From: Cyclobacteriaceae bacterium
GTDB lineage: Bacteria; Bacteroidota; Bacteroidia; Cytophagales; Cyclobacteriaceae
Direction of reading: 5' to 3'
Assembly: GCA_029882675.1 (NCBI GenBank)
Contig: JAOUKJ010000242.1
Span: forward strand, 1-6,409
DNA length: 6,409 bases
Shown: one piece after another, positions 1 to 5,280 of the stretch
Layout of the letters: every line of letters starts with the position of its first letter
How positions within the stretch are numbered: position 1 is the stretch's first letter
Program-made: the position numbers and the translations under genes
The notes under the pieces: generated by a model
The model's database searches: none
The model's input: the letters and a program-made list of their open reading frames with translations, nothing else
Told to the model about the DNA's origin: nothing

Positions 1-61
1 ATGGCGGACTAATAAAAGCAGGAAAAGGCGGACAAAAACGGACGACTTTTAATCGCCGCCG

Positions 62-275
62 AACGTTGCTGAAAGACTTCCGGTGCGCAGAGGACGCTGC
101 ACACACGGGGTGTGAGGGGTGGGCGACAAGGCCCACAACATGCTGTCCCATAGTGACGGGAGCCGCCATGCGCGGCTTATGTTTAAATTCCGGGCTTTGT
201 GGCACGAGTAAAAAAATCTCCCTATATTGAAAAAAAGAGTTCACTTTTTGCGCACGGACGCATACAGTGGACGTT
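62..275 (+). repeat. Candidate stem-bounded element A0 (attC-like architecture)
   Basis: The ends form an imperfect inverted repeat. AACGT (62-66) pairs with ACGTT (271-275), CTG (69-71) with CAG (265-267), TCCG (79-82) with CGGA (255-258), and TGCGCA (84-89) with TGCGCA (249-254). The arms are interrupted by unpaired bases, as in A2 (5281-5464), and the 3' tip GACGTTATCA resembles A2's AGCGTTGGCA. The interior sequence is unrelated to A1/A2. It sits directly upstream of the hydrolase gene, just as A2 sits upstream of the DUF4440 gene. The pairing is seen in the sequence; the attC-like role is inference, and some pairing could arise by chance. Confidence 0.3.
196..229 (+). promoter_or_regulatory. 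Possible promoter for the hydrolase gene
   Basis: TTTG at 196-199 is followed after 23 nt by TATATTG at 223-229, one base short of the Bacteroidota -7 consensus TAnnTTTG. The gap is a little longer than the usual 19-21 nt. The predicted start site lies about 80 nt before the ATG at 317, leaving a longer leader than at the other promoters here. This is weak evidence. Confidence 0.25.
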
Positions 276-290
276 ATCAACAAATAAACT

Positions 291-320
291 ATGTCCCTTA
301 ACGAACATAAATTGCCATGA
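291..320 (+). CDS. Possible 9-codon leader ORF
   Basis: ATG at 291 opens a 9-codon frame (MSLNEHKLP) whose TGA at 318-320 overlaps the ATG of the hydrolase gene (317-319) as ATGA. This geometry is typical of translational coupling. Such a short frame could easily be chance, and no Shine-Dalgarno sequence precedes it. It is reported because of the exact overlap. Confidence 0.15.
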   Translation: MSLNEHKLP

Positions 321-1291
321 CACACAAACATTTTTTCCTTCTTCTATCTGGACTTATTAGTTTAAATCTATTGAGTTGTAATAATCACAAATCGAATCCT
401 TCTGTACTAGAAGCAGGGATTGGAGAAATCATAATTGATGGTCAATCATTATCTTATGAAGTAGGCGAAGGAGATGGAATACCATGTATTATTCCAGGGT
501 TCTTGAATTTGTATGACAAGGCAATATCTGATAAACTTAAAAGTAAATTCAAGTTTATTTATTTTGAATCAAGGGCATTTTACGGAGACACTATAGCAGA
601 TAATAATTTGACCATGGATTCGCTTGTTGATGAAATAGAACTATTAAGAAAAGAACTTAAATTGAATAAAATCGCCGTTCTTGGTCATTCTATTTTAGGT
701 ATTCTTGCTTTTGAATACGGCAGAAAATATCCAGAGAACGCATCACACATTATTGCGGTTGGCTCCCCGAGTTATGCTTATGATTCTGCTTTCTTTGCAA
801 TTACTAATAAATATTGGATAAATAATTCTTCTGAATCAAGAAAACATGCATTTAAAGAAAAGGTGACATTAATGCAAGATACAATAGCCAATACTTCTGA
901 ATCTCCTTATAATAGTAGGTGGGTTGTTAATTATATTGCAAAATCTGCTCGTATTTGGCATGACTATAATTATGATTGTTCATGGCTTGTGAAAGATTTC
1001 AGACCAGTAAGCAATGCATCGATGCTAAATCTTTTCGCCATAACCACAGGCTATCATGTAAATAGTAGTGATAAAAACATAACTCCTCCGACATACTTGG
1101 CATTAGGAAAATCTGATTTTCTAGTACCTCCGATATTGTGGGATTCTGTCCACTCCAATGCATTTGAAAATTTAACAGTAAATGTATTTGATGAAAGTGG
1201 GCACTGGCCTTGGTATGAAGAGCAGGAGTCCTTTGATAATAGCATCATAGAATGGCTTCAATCAATTGATCAAGTAACTAACACTAAATAG
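317..1291 (+). CDS. Alpha/beta-hydrolase lipoprotein (serine hydrolase)
   Basis: 324 residues. The N-terminus is a lipoprotein signal peptide: basic start, hydrophobic run at residues 6-19, and lipobox LLSC with the acylated cysteine at 21. The protein should therefore be membrane-anchored on the periplasmic or surface side. The mature part has the order of an alpha/beta-hydrolase: the strand and turn YFESRAFYG (82-90) replaces the usual D-x-R-G-x-G-x-S segment, the nucleophile elbow is GHSILG (123-128, Ser125), the acid is Asp267 in GKSDFLVPP, and the base is His296 in ESGHWPW. The triad is complete, so a working esterase, peptidase or lactonase is plausible. It is nearest to proline-iminopeptidase-like hydrolases, but the substrate cannot be read. 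The usual HGGPG oxyanion motif is replaced by IIPGFLN (58-64). The start is chosen because it gives an intact signal peptide. It is a single-gene unit, with spacer DNA upstream and weakly coding AT-rich DNA downstream. Confidence 0.9.
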   Translation: MTHKHFFLLLSGLISLNLLSCNNHKSNPSVLEAGIGEIIIDGQSLSYEVGEGDGIPCIIPGFLNLYDKAISDKLKSKFKFIYFESRAFYGDTIADNNLTMDSLVDEIELLRKELKLNKIAVLGHSILGILAFEYGRKYPENASHIIAVGSPSYAYDSAFFAITNKYWINNSSESRKHAFKEKVTLMQDTIANTSESPYNSRWVVNYIAKSARIWHDYNYDCSWLVKDFRPVSNASMLNLFAITTGYHVNSSDKNITPPTYLALGKSDFLVPPILWDSVHSNAFENLTVNVFDESGHWPWYEEQESFDNSIIEWLQSIDQVTNTK

Positions 1292-1609
1292 ACAGCATTA
1301 AAAGACCGTTTATTATCTAGGTTGGATTTCCTACTCTCTTAATGAACACTCGTATTTATGAAGATTTTATTACTCTGGCTAATGTTTATAAATAAAGCTG
1401 TAATAACTTGAGAAGGGAATGAAAAAATGTTTTTACCAATTAATTTGGAACATTTCCAAAAATATTAATTCGGGATTCGAGAATATAAAGCCAAGTAACA
1501 AATCAATAATAGAAAGTCTGCATAAGAGTTGGGCAGATAAATATAATATCATGTAACATGCTTGCTTGCTTTCAGTTACTGGTTGAAAAAATGGGTAGAA
1601 AAAGTCGAT
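1292..1609. other. AT-rich intergenic tract with short weak ORFs
   Basis: No recognisable gene. It contains two overlapping 17-codon frames (ATG at 1342 and 1358) and one 45-codon frame at 1419-1556, listed separately. GCTTGCTTGCT at 1560-1570 is the reverse complement of AGCAAGCAAGC at 5467-5477, just outside the other end of the A1-A2 bracket. The tract may be the remains of a decayed gene unit, but I see no homology to support that. Confidence 0.5.
1419..1556 (+). CDS. Possible small protein, 45 residues, unknown
   Basis: ATG at 1419 opens 45 codons (begins MKKCFYQLIWN, ends HKSWADKYNIM) and stops at TAA 1554-1556, 53 nt before element A1. The purine-rich AGAAGGG at 1411-1417 is almost touching the ATG, too close for a normal ribosome binding site. 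The composition is protein-like (basic, aromatic, no low complexity) and matches the AT-rich neighbours. No family is recognised. It may be a small gene of its own or the tail of a truncated gene. Confidence 0.22.
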   Translation: MKKCFYQLIWNISKNINSGFENIKPSNKSIIESLHKSWADKYNIM

Positions 1610-1794
1610 AACACATGCATATCGGCAAATAGGGCCATCACCAAGTCACGAAAGGTCTGTGGTCACCTGAACACCCACCAAGCTAAAATTTTGATATTTA
1701 AGGAAATAATAAACATAAAAATATTAGCTTGGCTAAGCATAAGACGAAAGGGCAGTGGTTATCTGCCGCCCTACTTGCCATATGCTTAGCGTTG
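1610..1794 (+). repeat. Repeat element A1 (structured, attC-like), direct copy of A2
   Basis: Positions 1625-1794 match 5295-5464 with only two differences (T1660/C5330 and A1673/G5343) over 170 bp. The left tip is diverged: AACACATGCATATCGG here against AACGCTGCATATGCG in A2, so the outer stem is weaker in this copy (A1673 also removes one pair from the GGGC/GCCC stem). The internal hairpins are preserved as in A2. The right tip ends CATATGCTTAGCGTTG, followed by unrelated sequence from 1795. A frame of 75 codons across it (from 1562) is not a real gene, because the same DNA occurs as non-coding repeat in A2. Confidence 0.85.
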
Positions 1795-2077
1795 TGGGGC
1801 CATCGCCCATCCGAGGCCATCAGTGACCCGGGCGCGTAAATAACAAGGCGTTTTGGCAGACGACCAGTAACGGACAAAAACGCGAACTACCGGACGGGAC
1901 TCCATGACCGGATAAAACGACGGACACCCTGCCGCCAGACAGCGATGGACAAAATAACGGATTGACAAGCGACCAGGCGTGACTAAACGCGCCCTTTGAT
2001 CGTGTGTGCAGATGGATTTCTGGAATAATCGGACGATAAACGCGGCGGATAGCTTGACGGCATTAATTGTATGGACA
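1795..2077. other. GC-rich spacer with recurring GGAC-AAAA-ACG motif
   Basis: No supported gene; long minus-strand open frames here reflect GC content and run on into repeat R1. A degenerate motif recurs: CGGACAAAAACG (1871-1882), CGGATAAAACG (1909-1919), TGGACAAAATAACG (1946-1959), GACTAAACG (1981-1989) and CGGACGATAAACG (2030-2042). The first four are spaced about 35-38 bp apart. The first copy is identical to 29-40 at the window start. The function is unknown. Confidence 0.5.
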
Positions 2078-2363
2078 CTGGATATTCCGGTGATACTGTC
2101 CCCCCTTCCGGCCATACTGCCCCCCCTGTTAAGATCCCGGGCCAACAAGTCACCCTGCAAGGGCAAGCCCATGGGAGCCAGACCGCGGGTATCATTAGAA
2201 AGGGCAGATTGGCTTTTGCCTGCCAGATCAATGAAATGGCGTGGCCTTTTTTACAGGGCGGAAAATCCGGGAACAGATTTACAGGCTTTTTCAATGAGGG
2301 GTTGCCTTTTTTTCATAAGATCATGATGTTTATTTAATAAGCCAACAAGGCAAGAAAGCTGAA
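2078..2363 (+). repeat. Repeat R1, about 286 bp, IS21-like end at left tip
   Basis: It is about 95% identical to 4303-4587 (13 substitutions and one C-run indel by my count). The left tip TGGATATTCCGGTGATACTG is followed 21 bp later by a second copy of the core, CCGGCCATACTG (2087-2098 and 2108-2119), and each core runs into a C tract. A TG-starting tip with tandem sub-terminal copies followed by C runs is how I remember IS21-family ends in this phylum. No istA or istB coding sequence is present, so this would be a solo end or MITE-like derivative. The repeat stops just before the promoter region of the next genes. The repeat is certain; the IS21 origin is inferred from memory. Confidence 0.85.
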
Positions 2364-2372
2364 GGAACGACT

Positions 2373-2407
2373 TTTGCTTTCGGCTTTGGCGGATTCGTTC
2401 TATATTG
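2373..2407 (+). promoter_or_regulatory. Possible promoter upstream of the 44-codon ORF
   Basis: TTTG at 2373-2376 precedes, by 24 nt, TATATTG at 2401-2407, one base short of TAnnTTTG. The ATG at 2418 lies about 10 nt beyond, similar to the spacing before the antitoxin at 4629. The segment TTCGTTCTATATTG also resembles TTCGTTTTTAGTATATTTG in front of that antitoxin, so the two post-repeat junctions may share a promoter ancestor. Confidence 0.3.
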
Positions 2408-2417
2408 TATATACATA

Positions 2418-2552
2418 ATGGGCGAGATTGTAGTAAATTCAACGATTGCACCTATTGACCCCAATACAATAGAAAGTGATGGAGAACTATTTCGTGCTGT
2501 TTTGATTATTTCGTCCCAAATATTTACTAAATTTGGGACGAAATTAAATTAA
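2418..2552 (+). CDS. Possible small protein, 44 residues, ahead of AbiEi
   Basis: ATG at 2418 opens 44 codons (begins MGEIVVNSTIAP, ends FTKFGTKLN). Its TAA at 2550-2552 overlaps the AbiEi start as TAATG. A near-consensus -7 box ends 10 nt before the ATG, as expected for the short leaders seen elsewhere in the window. The last dozen codons are the palindromic AbiE operator (2508-2544), so that part of the reading frame is constrained as DNA. No family is recognised. It may be a true small leader protein coupled to AbiEi, or the 5' stub of an older gene that was replaced when the AbiE module arrived. The second reading seems more likely. Confidence 0.3.
   Translation: MGEIVVNSTIAPIDPNTIESDGELFRAVLIISSQIFTKFGTKLN
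2508..2544 (+). promoter_or_regulatory. 14-bp perfect palindrome, AbiEi operator, with embedded promoter
   Basis: ATTTCGTCCCAAAT (2508-2521) and its exact reverse complement ATTTGGGACGAAAT (2531-2544) are separated by 9 nt. The right arm overlaps a perfect Bacteroidota -7 box, TAAATTTG (2528-2535), and TTTG at 2501-2504 could be the -33 element with a 23-nt gap. Transcription would start near 2542, about 10 nt before the AbiEi ATG. AbiEi antitoxins are known to bind inverted repeats in their own promoter through the N-terminal winged helix and repress the operon. Bound protein here would cover the -7 box. The symmetry is seen directly; the autorepression is inferred from the family. Confidence 0.75.
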
Positions 2553-3154
2553 TGGAAAGACCACAAGTAGAAAATAAGATTGCGGCAGCACTAAAGGCCT
2601 ACCCGAAGGGAAGCGTTATCTTCGTGGACGACTTCTTAGATTATGGCAATCCCGAAAGTGTCAAGAAAGCACTGCTACGATTGAAAGAAAAGGAAATTCT
2701 TGTTCGATTAGCTCACGGAATTTACCTATATCCTAAGATTGACAAAGAACTTGGTATTCTCTATCCGTCAACAGAAGAAATAGCCCAAGCCATTGCAAGA
2801 CGTGATAAAGCGAGAATCGTTCCCACAGGAGTTCAGGCATTAAACAAATTGGGGCTAACTACACAAGTTCCTATGAAAGTCGTTTACCTGACGGATGGTG
2901 CAGCAAGAACTGTTAAAGTTGGAAAGCGAACCATTACTTTCAAAAAAACAAGCCCTAAAAATCTTTTGGCAGAAGGTGAAATCAGTAGTTTGGCTATTCA
3001 GGCACTCAAAACCATTGGACAAAACAAATTAGATGAAAACACGATAAATAGAGTTCAAGCCATTTTAAAAAAAGAGAAAAAAGAGAGCATCATCCATGAT
3101 GCAAAGCTCTCCCCGGCTTGGATAAACAAAATATTAATGCAAACAATTAAATGA
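2552..3154 (+). CDS. AbiEi-type antitoxin / DUF6088 family (type IV TA)
   Basis: 200 residues. The protein has the two-part layout of AbiEi-type antitoxins: an N-terminal winged helix-turn-helix at about 1-62 (helices around 2-16 and 34-47, with the wing VRLAHGIYLYP at 51-61), then a C-terminal domain with PTGVQALNKLGL (91-102) and VVYLTDG (110-116) that counteracts the toxin. The C-terminus is lysine-rich. The DNA-binding domain fits the perfect palindrome 8 nt upstream, which overlaps the promoter, so autoregulation is likely. The stop overlaps the next start as ATGA (3151-3154), so toxin and antitoxin are translationally coupled. In type IV systems the antitoxin does not bind the toxin but neutralises its activity. 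I recognise the family from the sequence pattern and the partner; within it, the DUF6088 label fits best. Confidence 0.88.
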   Translation: MERPQVENKIAAALKAYPKGSVIFVDDFLDYGNPESVKKALLRLKEKEILVRLAHGIYLYPKIDKELGILYPSTEEIAQAIARRDKARIVPTGVQALNKLGLTTQVPMKVVYLTDGAARTVKVGKRTITFKKTSPKNLLAEGEISSLAIQALKTIGQNKLDENTINRVQAILKKEKKESIIHDAKLSPAWINKILMQTIK

Positions 3155-4158
3155 ATACCACCTGGCTCACATTATCAAAGGAAAGAAGAATTGAAATTCT
3201 CAATCAGGCAACTGAGTTGACAGGTTTGCCGGCCATAGCTATTGAAAAAGATTGGTGGGTAATCTTGTGCCTGAATGCTTCTTTCTCATTGCCATACAGT
3301 GAACATATTGTTTTTAAAGGAGGTACTTCATTGAGCAAGGGGTGGGATTTGATAGAGCGTTTTTCAGAAGATATTGACTTGGCAATTGACCGAAAATTCT
3401 TTGGATTTGAAGGAGATATTAGCAAAACACAAATAAGAAAACTAAGAAAAGAATCTTGTGAATTTATTTCAACAGAATTTCTAAAAGGTTTGATACAAAC
3501 TTTAACGGATTGGGGAGCAATAGCAGAATGTGAGTTATTCGTACAGCCCGTTAACGATTCTGACAAAGACCCACGAGTAATTGAAATTCATTACAATTCG
3601 GTAATCGACACTTCGGAGTATCTACCTCAAAGAGTTTTGATTGAAGTAAGTTCACGTTCCTTGATGGAGCCGACTCAGAAGCGGGAAATCAATTCGATTT
3701 TGAGCATCAATTTTCCTAAACTGAGTTTTTCAACTAATGCCTTTATAATTCCAGCTGTTCTGCCACAGAGAACTTTTTTAGAAAAGATATTTCTGCTCCA
3801 TGAAGAATTTTCCCAGGGGCCTGAAAAAATCCGTGTAAACCGACTTTCAAGACACCTCTATGATTTAGTTAGGTTAATGGATACCGAACACGGAATAGCA
3901 GCATTAAAAGACAGGGAACTCTATAAAAACATAGTGGCTCATAGAGAAACATTCAATCCGTTGAGAGGACTTGACTATGGCAATCATACCCCCGATAAAA
4001 TCAAAATCATACCGCCTGACGCCGTAATAAAGGACTATAATAATGATTATACTGAAATGACAAAGTTTATGATTTACGGAGAAGCTTTGGCTTTTGACGG
4101 ATTGATAAAAAGAATTTCAGAGTTACAAACAAGAATAAATGGAATTAACCAACCCTAA
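3151..4158 (+). CDS. AbiEii-type nucleotidyltransferase toxin (type IV TA)
   Basis: 335 residues. It belongs to the DNA polymerase-beta-like nucleotidyltransferase fold used by AbiEii toxins. Visible motifs in order: IEKDWWV (31-37), typical of this branch near the N-terminus; motif I FKGGTSLSKGW (55-65); the metal-binding pair in SEDIDLAID (Asp74, Asp76); IEVSSRS (164-170); RTFLEKIFLLHEEF (207-220, with Lys212); and RHLYDLVRLM (234-243, with Asp238). All expected catalytic positions are present, so the toxin looks functional. Related AbiEii/MenT toxins transfer nucleotides to RNA such as tRNA acceptor ends and cause growth arrest, often with phage defence; this copy's target is not readable. 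The start overlaps the antitoxin stop (ATGA). No frameshift or truncation is seen. The pair is flanked on both sides by repeat R in direct orientation. Confidence 0.9.
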   Translation: MNTTWLTLSKERRIEILNQATELTGLPAIAIEKDWWVILCLNASFSLPYSEHIVFKGGTSLSKGWDLIERFSEDIDLAIDRKFFGFEGDISKTQIRKLRKESCEFISTEFLKGLIQTLTDWGAIAECELFVQPVNDSDKDPRVIEIHYNSVIDTSEYLPQRVLIEVSSRSLMEPTQKREINSILSINFPKLSFSTNAFIIPAVLPQRTFLEKIFLLHEEFSQGPEKIRVNRLSRHLYDLVRLMDTEHGIAALKDRELYKNIVAHRETFNPLRGLDYGNHTPDKIKIIPPDAVIKDYNNDYTEMTKFMIYGEALAFDGLIKRISELQTRINGINQP

Positions 4159-4225
4159 AAGCAAGCACATTGCAAAGCCACGGAAATCAACAATTCAACC
4201 AAAGTTTTGTCAAAGAGCTTGCTTT
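4158..4225 (+). repeat. 9-bp inverted repeat after the AbiE operon
   Basis: AAAGCAAGC (4158-4166) and GCTTGCTTT (4217-4225) are exact reverse complements about 50 nt apart, beginning at the AbiEii stop codon. The loop is too long, and there is no T tract, for a standard intrinsic terminator. The GCAAGC core also appears beyond A2 (5468-5477) and, inverted, before A1 (1560-1569). The role is unknown. The remainder to 4302 shows no gene. Confidence 0.35.
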
Positions 4226-4302
4226 GCCGATCCGTAAGGAAGAACAAAAAAATCTCCACTGCTTCGCAAAAATTAAATCTGTCGACACACGTATCGACTG
4301 AT

Positions 4303-4587
4303 CTGGATATACCGATGATACTACCCCCCTTTCCGGCCATACTGCCCCCCTGTTAAGATCCCGGGCCAACAAGTCCCCCTGCAAGGGCAAGCCCATGGGA
4401 GCCAGACCGCGGGTATCATTAGAAAGGGCAGATTGGCTTTTGCCTGCCAGATCAATGGAACGGCGTGGCCTTTTTTACAGGGCGGAAAATCCGGGAACAG
4501 ATTTACAGGCTTTTTCAATGAGGGGTTGATTTTTTTTCATAAGTTCATGATGTTTATTTAATAAGCCAACAAGGTAAGAACGCTGAA
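4303..4587 (+). repeat. Repeat R2, 285 bp, second copy of R1
   Basis: Same orientation as R1 and about 95% identical to it. The left tip is CTGGATATACCGATGATACT, and the two cores CCGATGATACTA (4312-4323) and CCGGCCATACTG (4333-4344) are again 21 bp apart with C tracts. Homology stops sharply on both sides. To the left lies the short spacer after AbiE; to the right, 41 nt of unique DNA leads to the antitoxin ATG. Together R1 and R2 bracket the AbiE operon as direct repeats 2,225 bp apart, which could allow loss or circularisation of the operon by recombination. Confidence 0.85.
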
Positions 4588-4616
4588 TATCAATATGAAA
4601 ACCAGTTCGTTTTTAG

Positions 4617-4624
4617 TATATTTG
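4617..4624 (+). promoter_or_regulatory. Perfect -7 box in front of the type II antitoxin
   Basis: TATATTTG matches the Bacteroidota -7 consensus TAnnTTTG exactly. Its last base is only 4 nt before the ATG at 4629, so transcription should start at or next to the start codon, giving a leaderless or nearly leaderless mRNA. No good TTTG is seen at -33. The box lies about 30 nt beyond the end of repeat R2. Confidence 0.55.
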
Positions 4625-4628
4625 TAAT

Positions 4629-4832
4629 ATGAAAATTGAGCGTACTAACAACGAAATTCTAATCCGGGTATCCAACAATACCGATCTGACCGGCCTTCAA
4701 AGGTTGCTTGATTTCATCAAATTCAGGGAGATCGCTTCCGGGAGTAAAGCAAGTCAAAAGAAGATAGACGGCCTTTCCAGAGAATCAAAAAGAAATTGGT
4801 GGGCGGAAAATAAATCTGACTTCCTGAAGTGA
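4629..4832 (+). CDS. Small type II antitoxin paired with PIN toxin
   Basis: 67 residues. It resembles the small Bacteroidota antitoxins that precede PIN toxins: a short beta-rich start (MKIERTNNEILIRV), a helical middle with LQRLLDFIKFRE (24-35), and a conserved tail SKASQKKIDGLS...NWWAENK (39-62). The tail probably wraps and blocks the toxin active site, as in other type II pairs. I know this family by pattern only and give no gene symbol. The stop overlaps the toxin's GTG start (GTGA at 4829-4832), so the genes are coupled. The upstream -7 box sits only 4 nt from the ATG, suggesting a leaderless message. The gene is intact although its toxin is broken. Confidence 0.75.
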   Translation: MKIERTNNEILIRVSNNTDLTGLQRLLDFIKFREIASGSKASQKKIDGLSRESKRNWWAENKSDFLK

Positions 4833-5275
4833 GGGTCGTAGTTGATACCAATATTGCATTTAGCGCAATAATCACCCCTACAGGAACCATTAGCGATCTG
4901 ATTTTAAACGCTGAAGGTGTATTTGATTATTGGGCCCCTTCTTTTTTACTGACAGAACTGGACAAGTATCAATAAAAATTACTGGATATCTCTGGATTGT
5001 CCGAATCAGAATTAGATTTTTTGAAGCGCCAAATACTCCATAAATTTGAATTTATTGACGTTTTAAACATTCCCATAGACATCAGAACCAAGGCATTTGA
5101 AATATGTCATGACATTGATGAATTTGACACGCCATTTGTGGCGCTGGCCTTGGGATTAGAAGCAAAAATATGGAGTGGAGATAAAAAGTTAATGGAGGGT
5201 TTGAAGAGAAAAGGTCTGGGTATTTGTATGGACACAAAGTTGATGACAAAGTTCAGGGCCGAAAATCAAAAATAG
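4829..5275 (+). pseudogene. PIN-domain toxin (VapC-like), nonsense-mutated
   Basis: Reading from GTG at 4829 gives one continuous PIN protein of 148 positions, interrupted by a single in-frame TAA at 4973-4975 (position 49). Before the stop lie the first acidic residues: Asp6 in RVVVDTN and Glu43 in LLTELDKYQ. After it lie the others: Asp100 in DIDEFDTPFVALAL and Asp118 in WSGDKKL. A PIN nuclease needs all four to bind metal and cleave RNA, so neither half should be active. The frame is intact on both sides, and the surroundings (DKYQ-stop-KLLDISGLS) imply that one base change created the stop. The downstream part has no ATG start. The break looks recent. Alternatives are stop readthrough or a sequencing error. 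Element A2 starts 5 nt after the final TAG. Confidence 0.85.
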
Positions 5276-5280
5276 CCCAT

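Larger units (their letters stand above)
1..316. other. GC-rich spacer without a convincing gene
   Basis: This stretch is clearly richer in G+C than the genes that follow. Frame 3 stays open from the window edge to a TGA at 228-230 (75 codons), but the translation matches nothing I recognise and stop-free frames are common in GC-rich DNA, so I do not call a gene. It contains a perfect small hairpin, AGCCGC/GCGGCT (161-166 with 172-177), and an AT-rich hairpin, AAAAAG/CTTTTT (232-237 with 244-249). It also carries the 12-mer CGGACAAAAACG at 29-40, which recurs exactly at 1871-1882 in the other GC-rich spacer. Most of it is covered by candidate element A0. Confidence 0.6.

Noticed and set aside
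3..230. Open frame from the window edge, 75 codons
   Set aside because: GC-rich DNA, no family match, and the ends of candidate element A0 lie within it and just beyond it; it could only be assessed with upstream sequence.
1562..1789. 75-codon + strand open frame
   Set aside because: It runs through repeat A1, which is non-coding in its A2 copy, and the translation shows no family.
1786..2294. Minus-strand open frames of 128 and 103 codons over R1 and the spacer
   Set aside because: They overlap each other in different frames, lie in GC-rich repeat DNA, and have shorter, differently ending counterparts over R2, so no protein frame is conserved between the two repeat copies.
2006..2337. Plus-strand open frames of 106 and 88 codons over R1
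   Set aside because: They have mixed overlapping frames in the repeat, no start signal and no recognisable domain.
2078..4587. Intact composite IS21 transposon
   Set aside because: No istA or istB coding sequence is present, and both ends are in the same orientation with no visible complementary right end or clear target duplication.
4997..5275. Separate 92-residue gene starting at TTG 4997
   Set aside because: It is the C-terminal part of the interrupted PIN toxin; the start is a TTG without a ribosome binding site.
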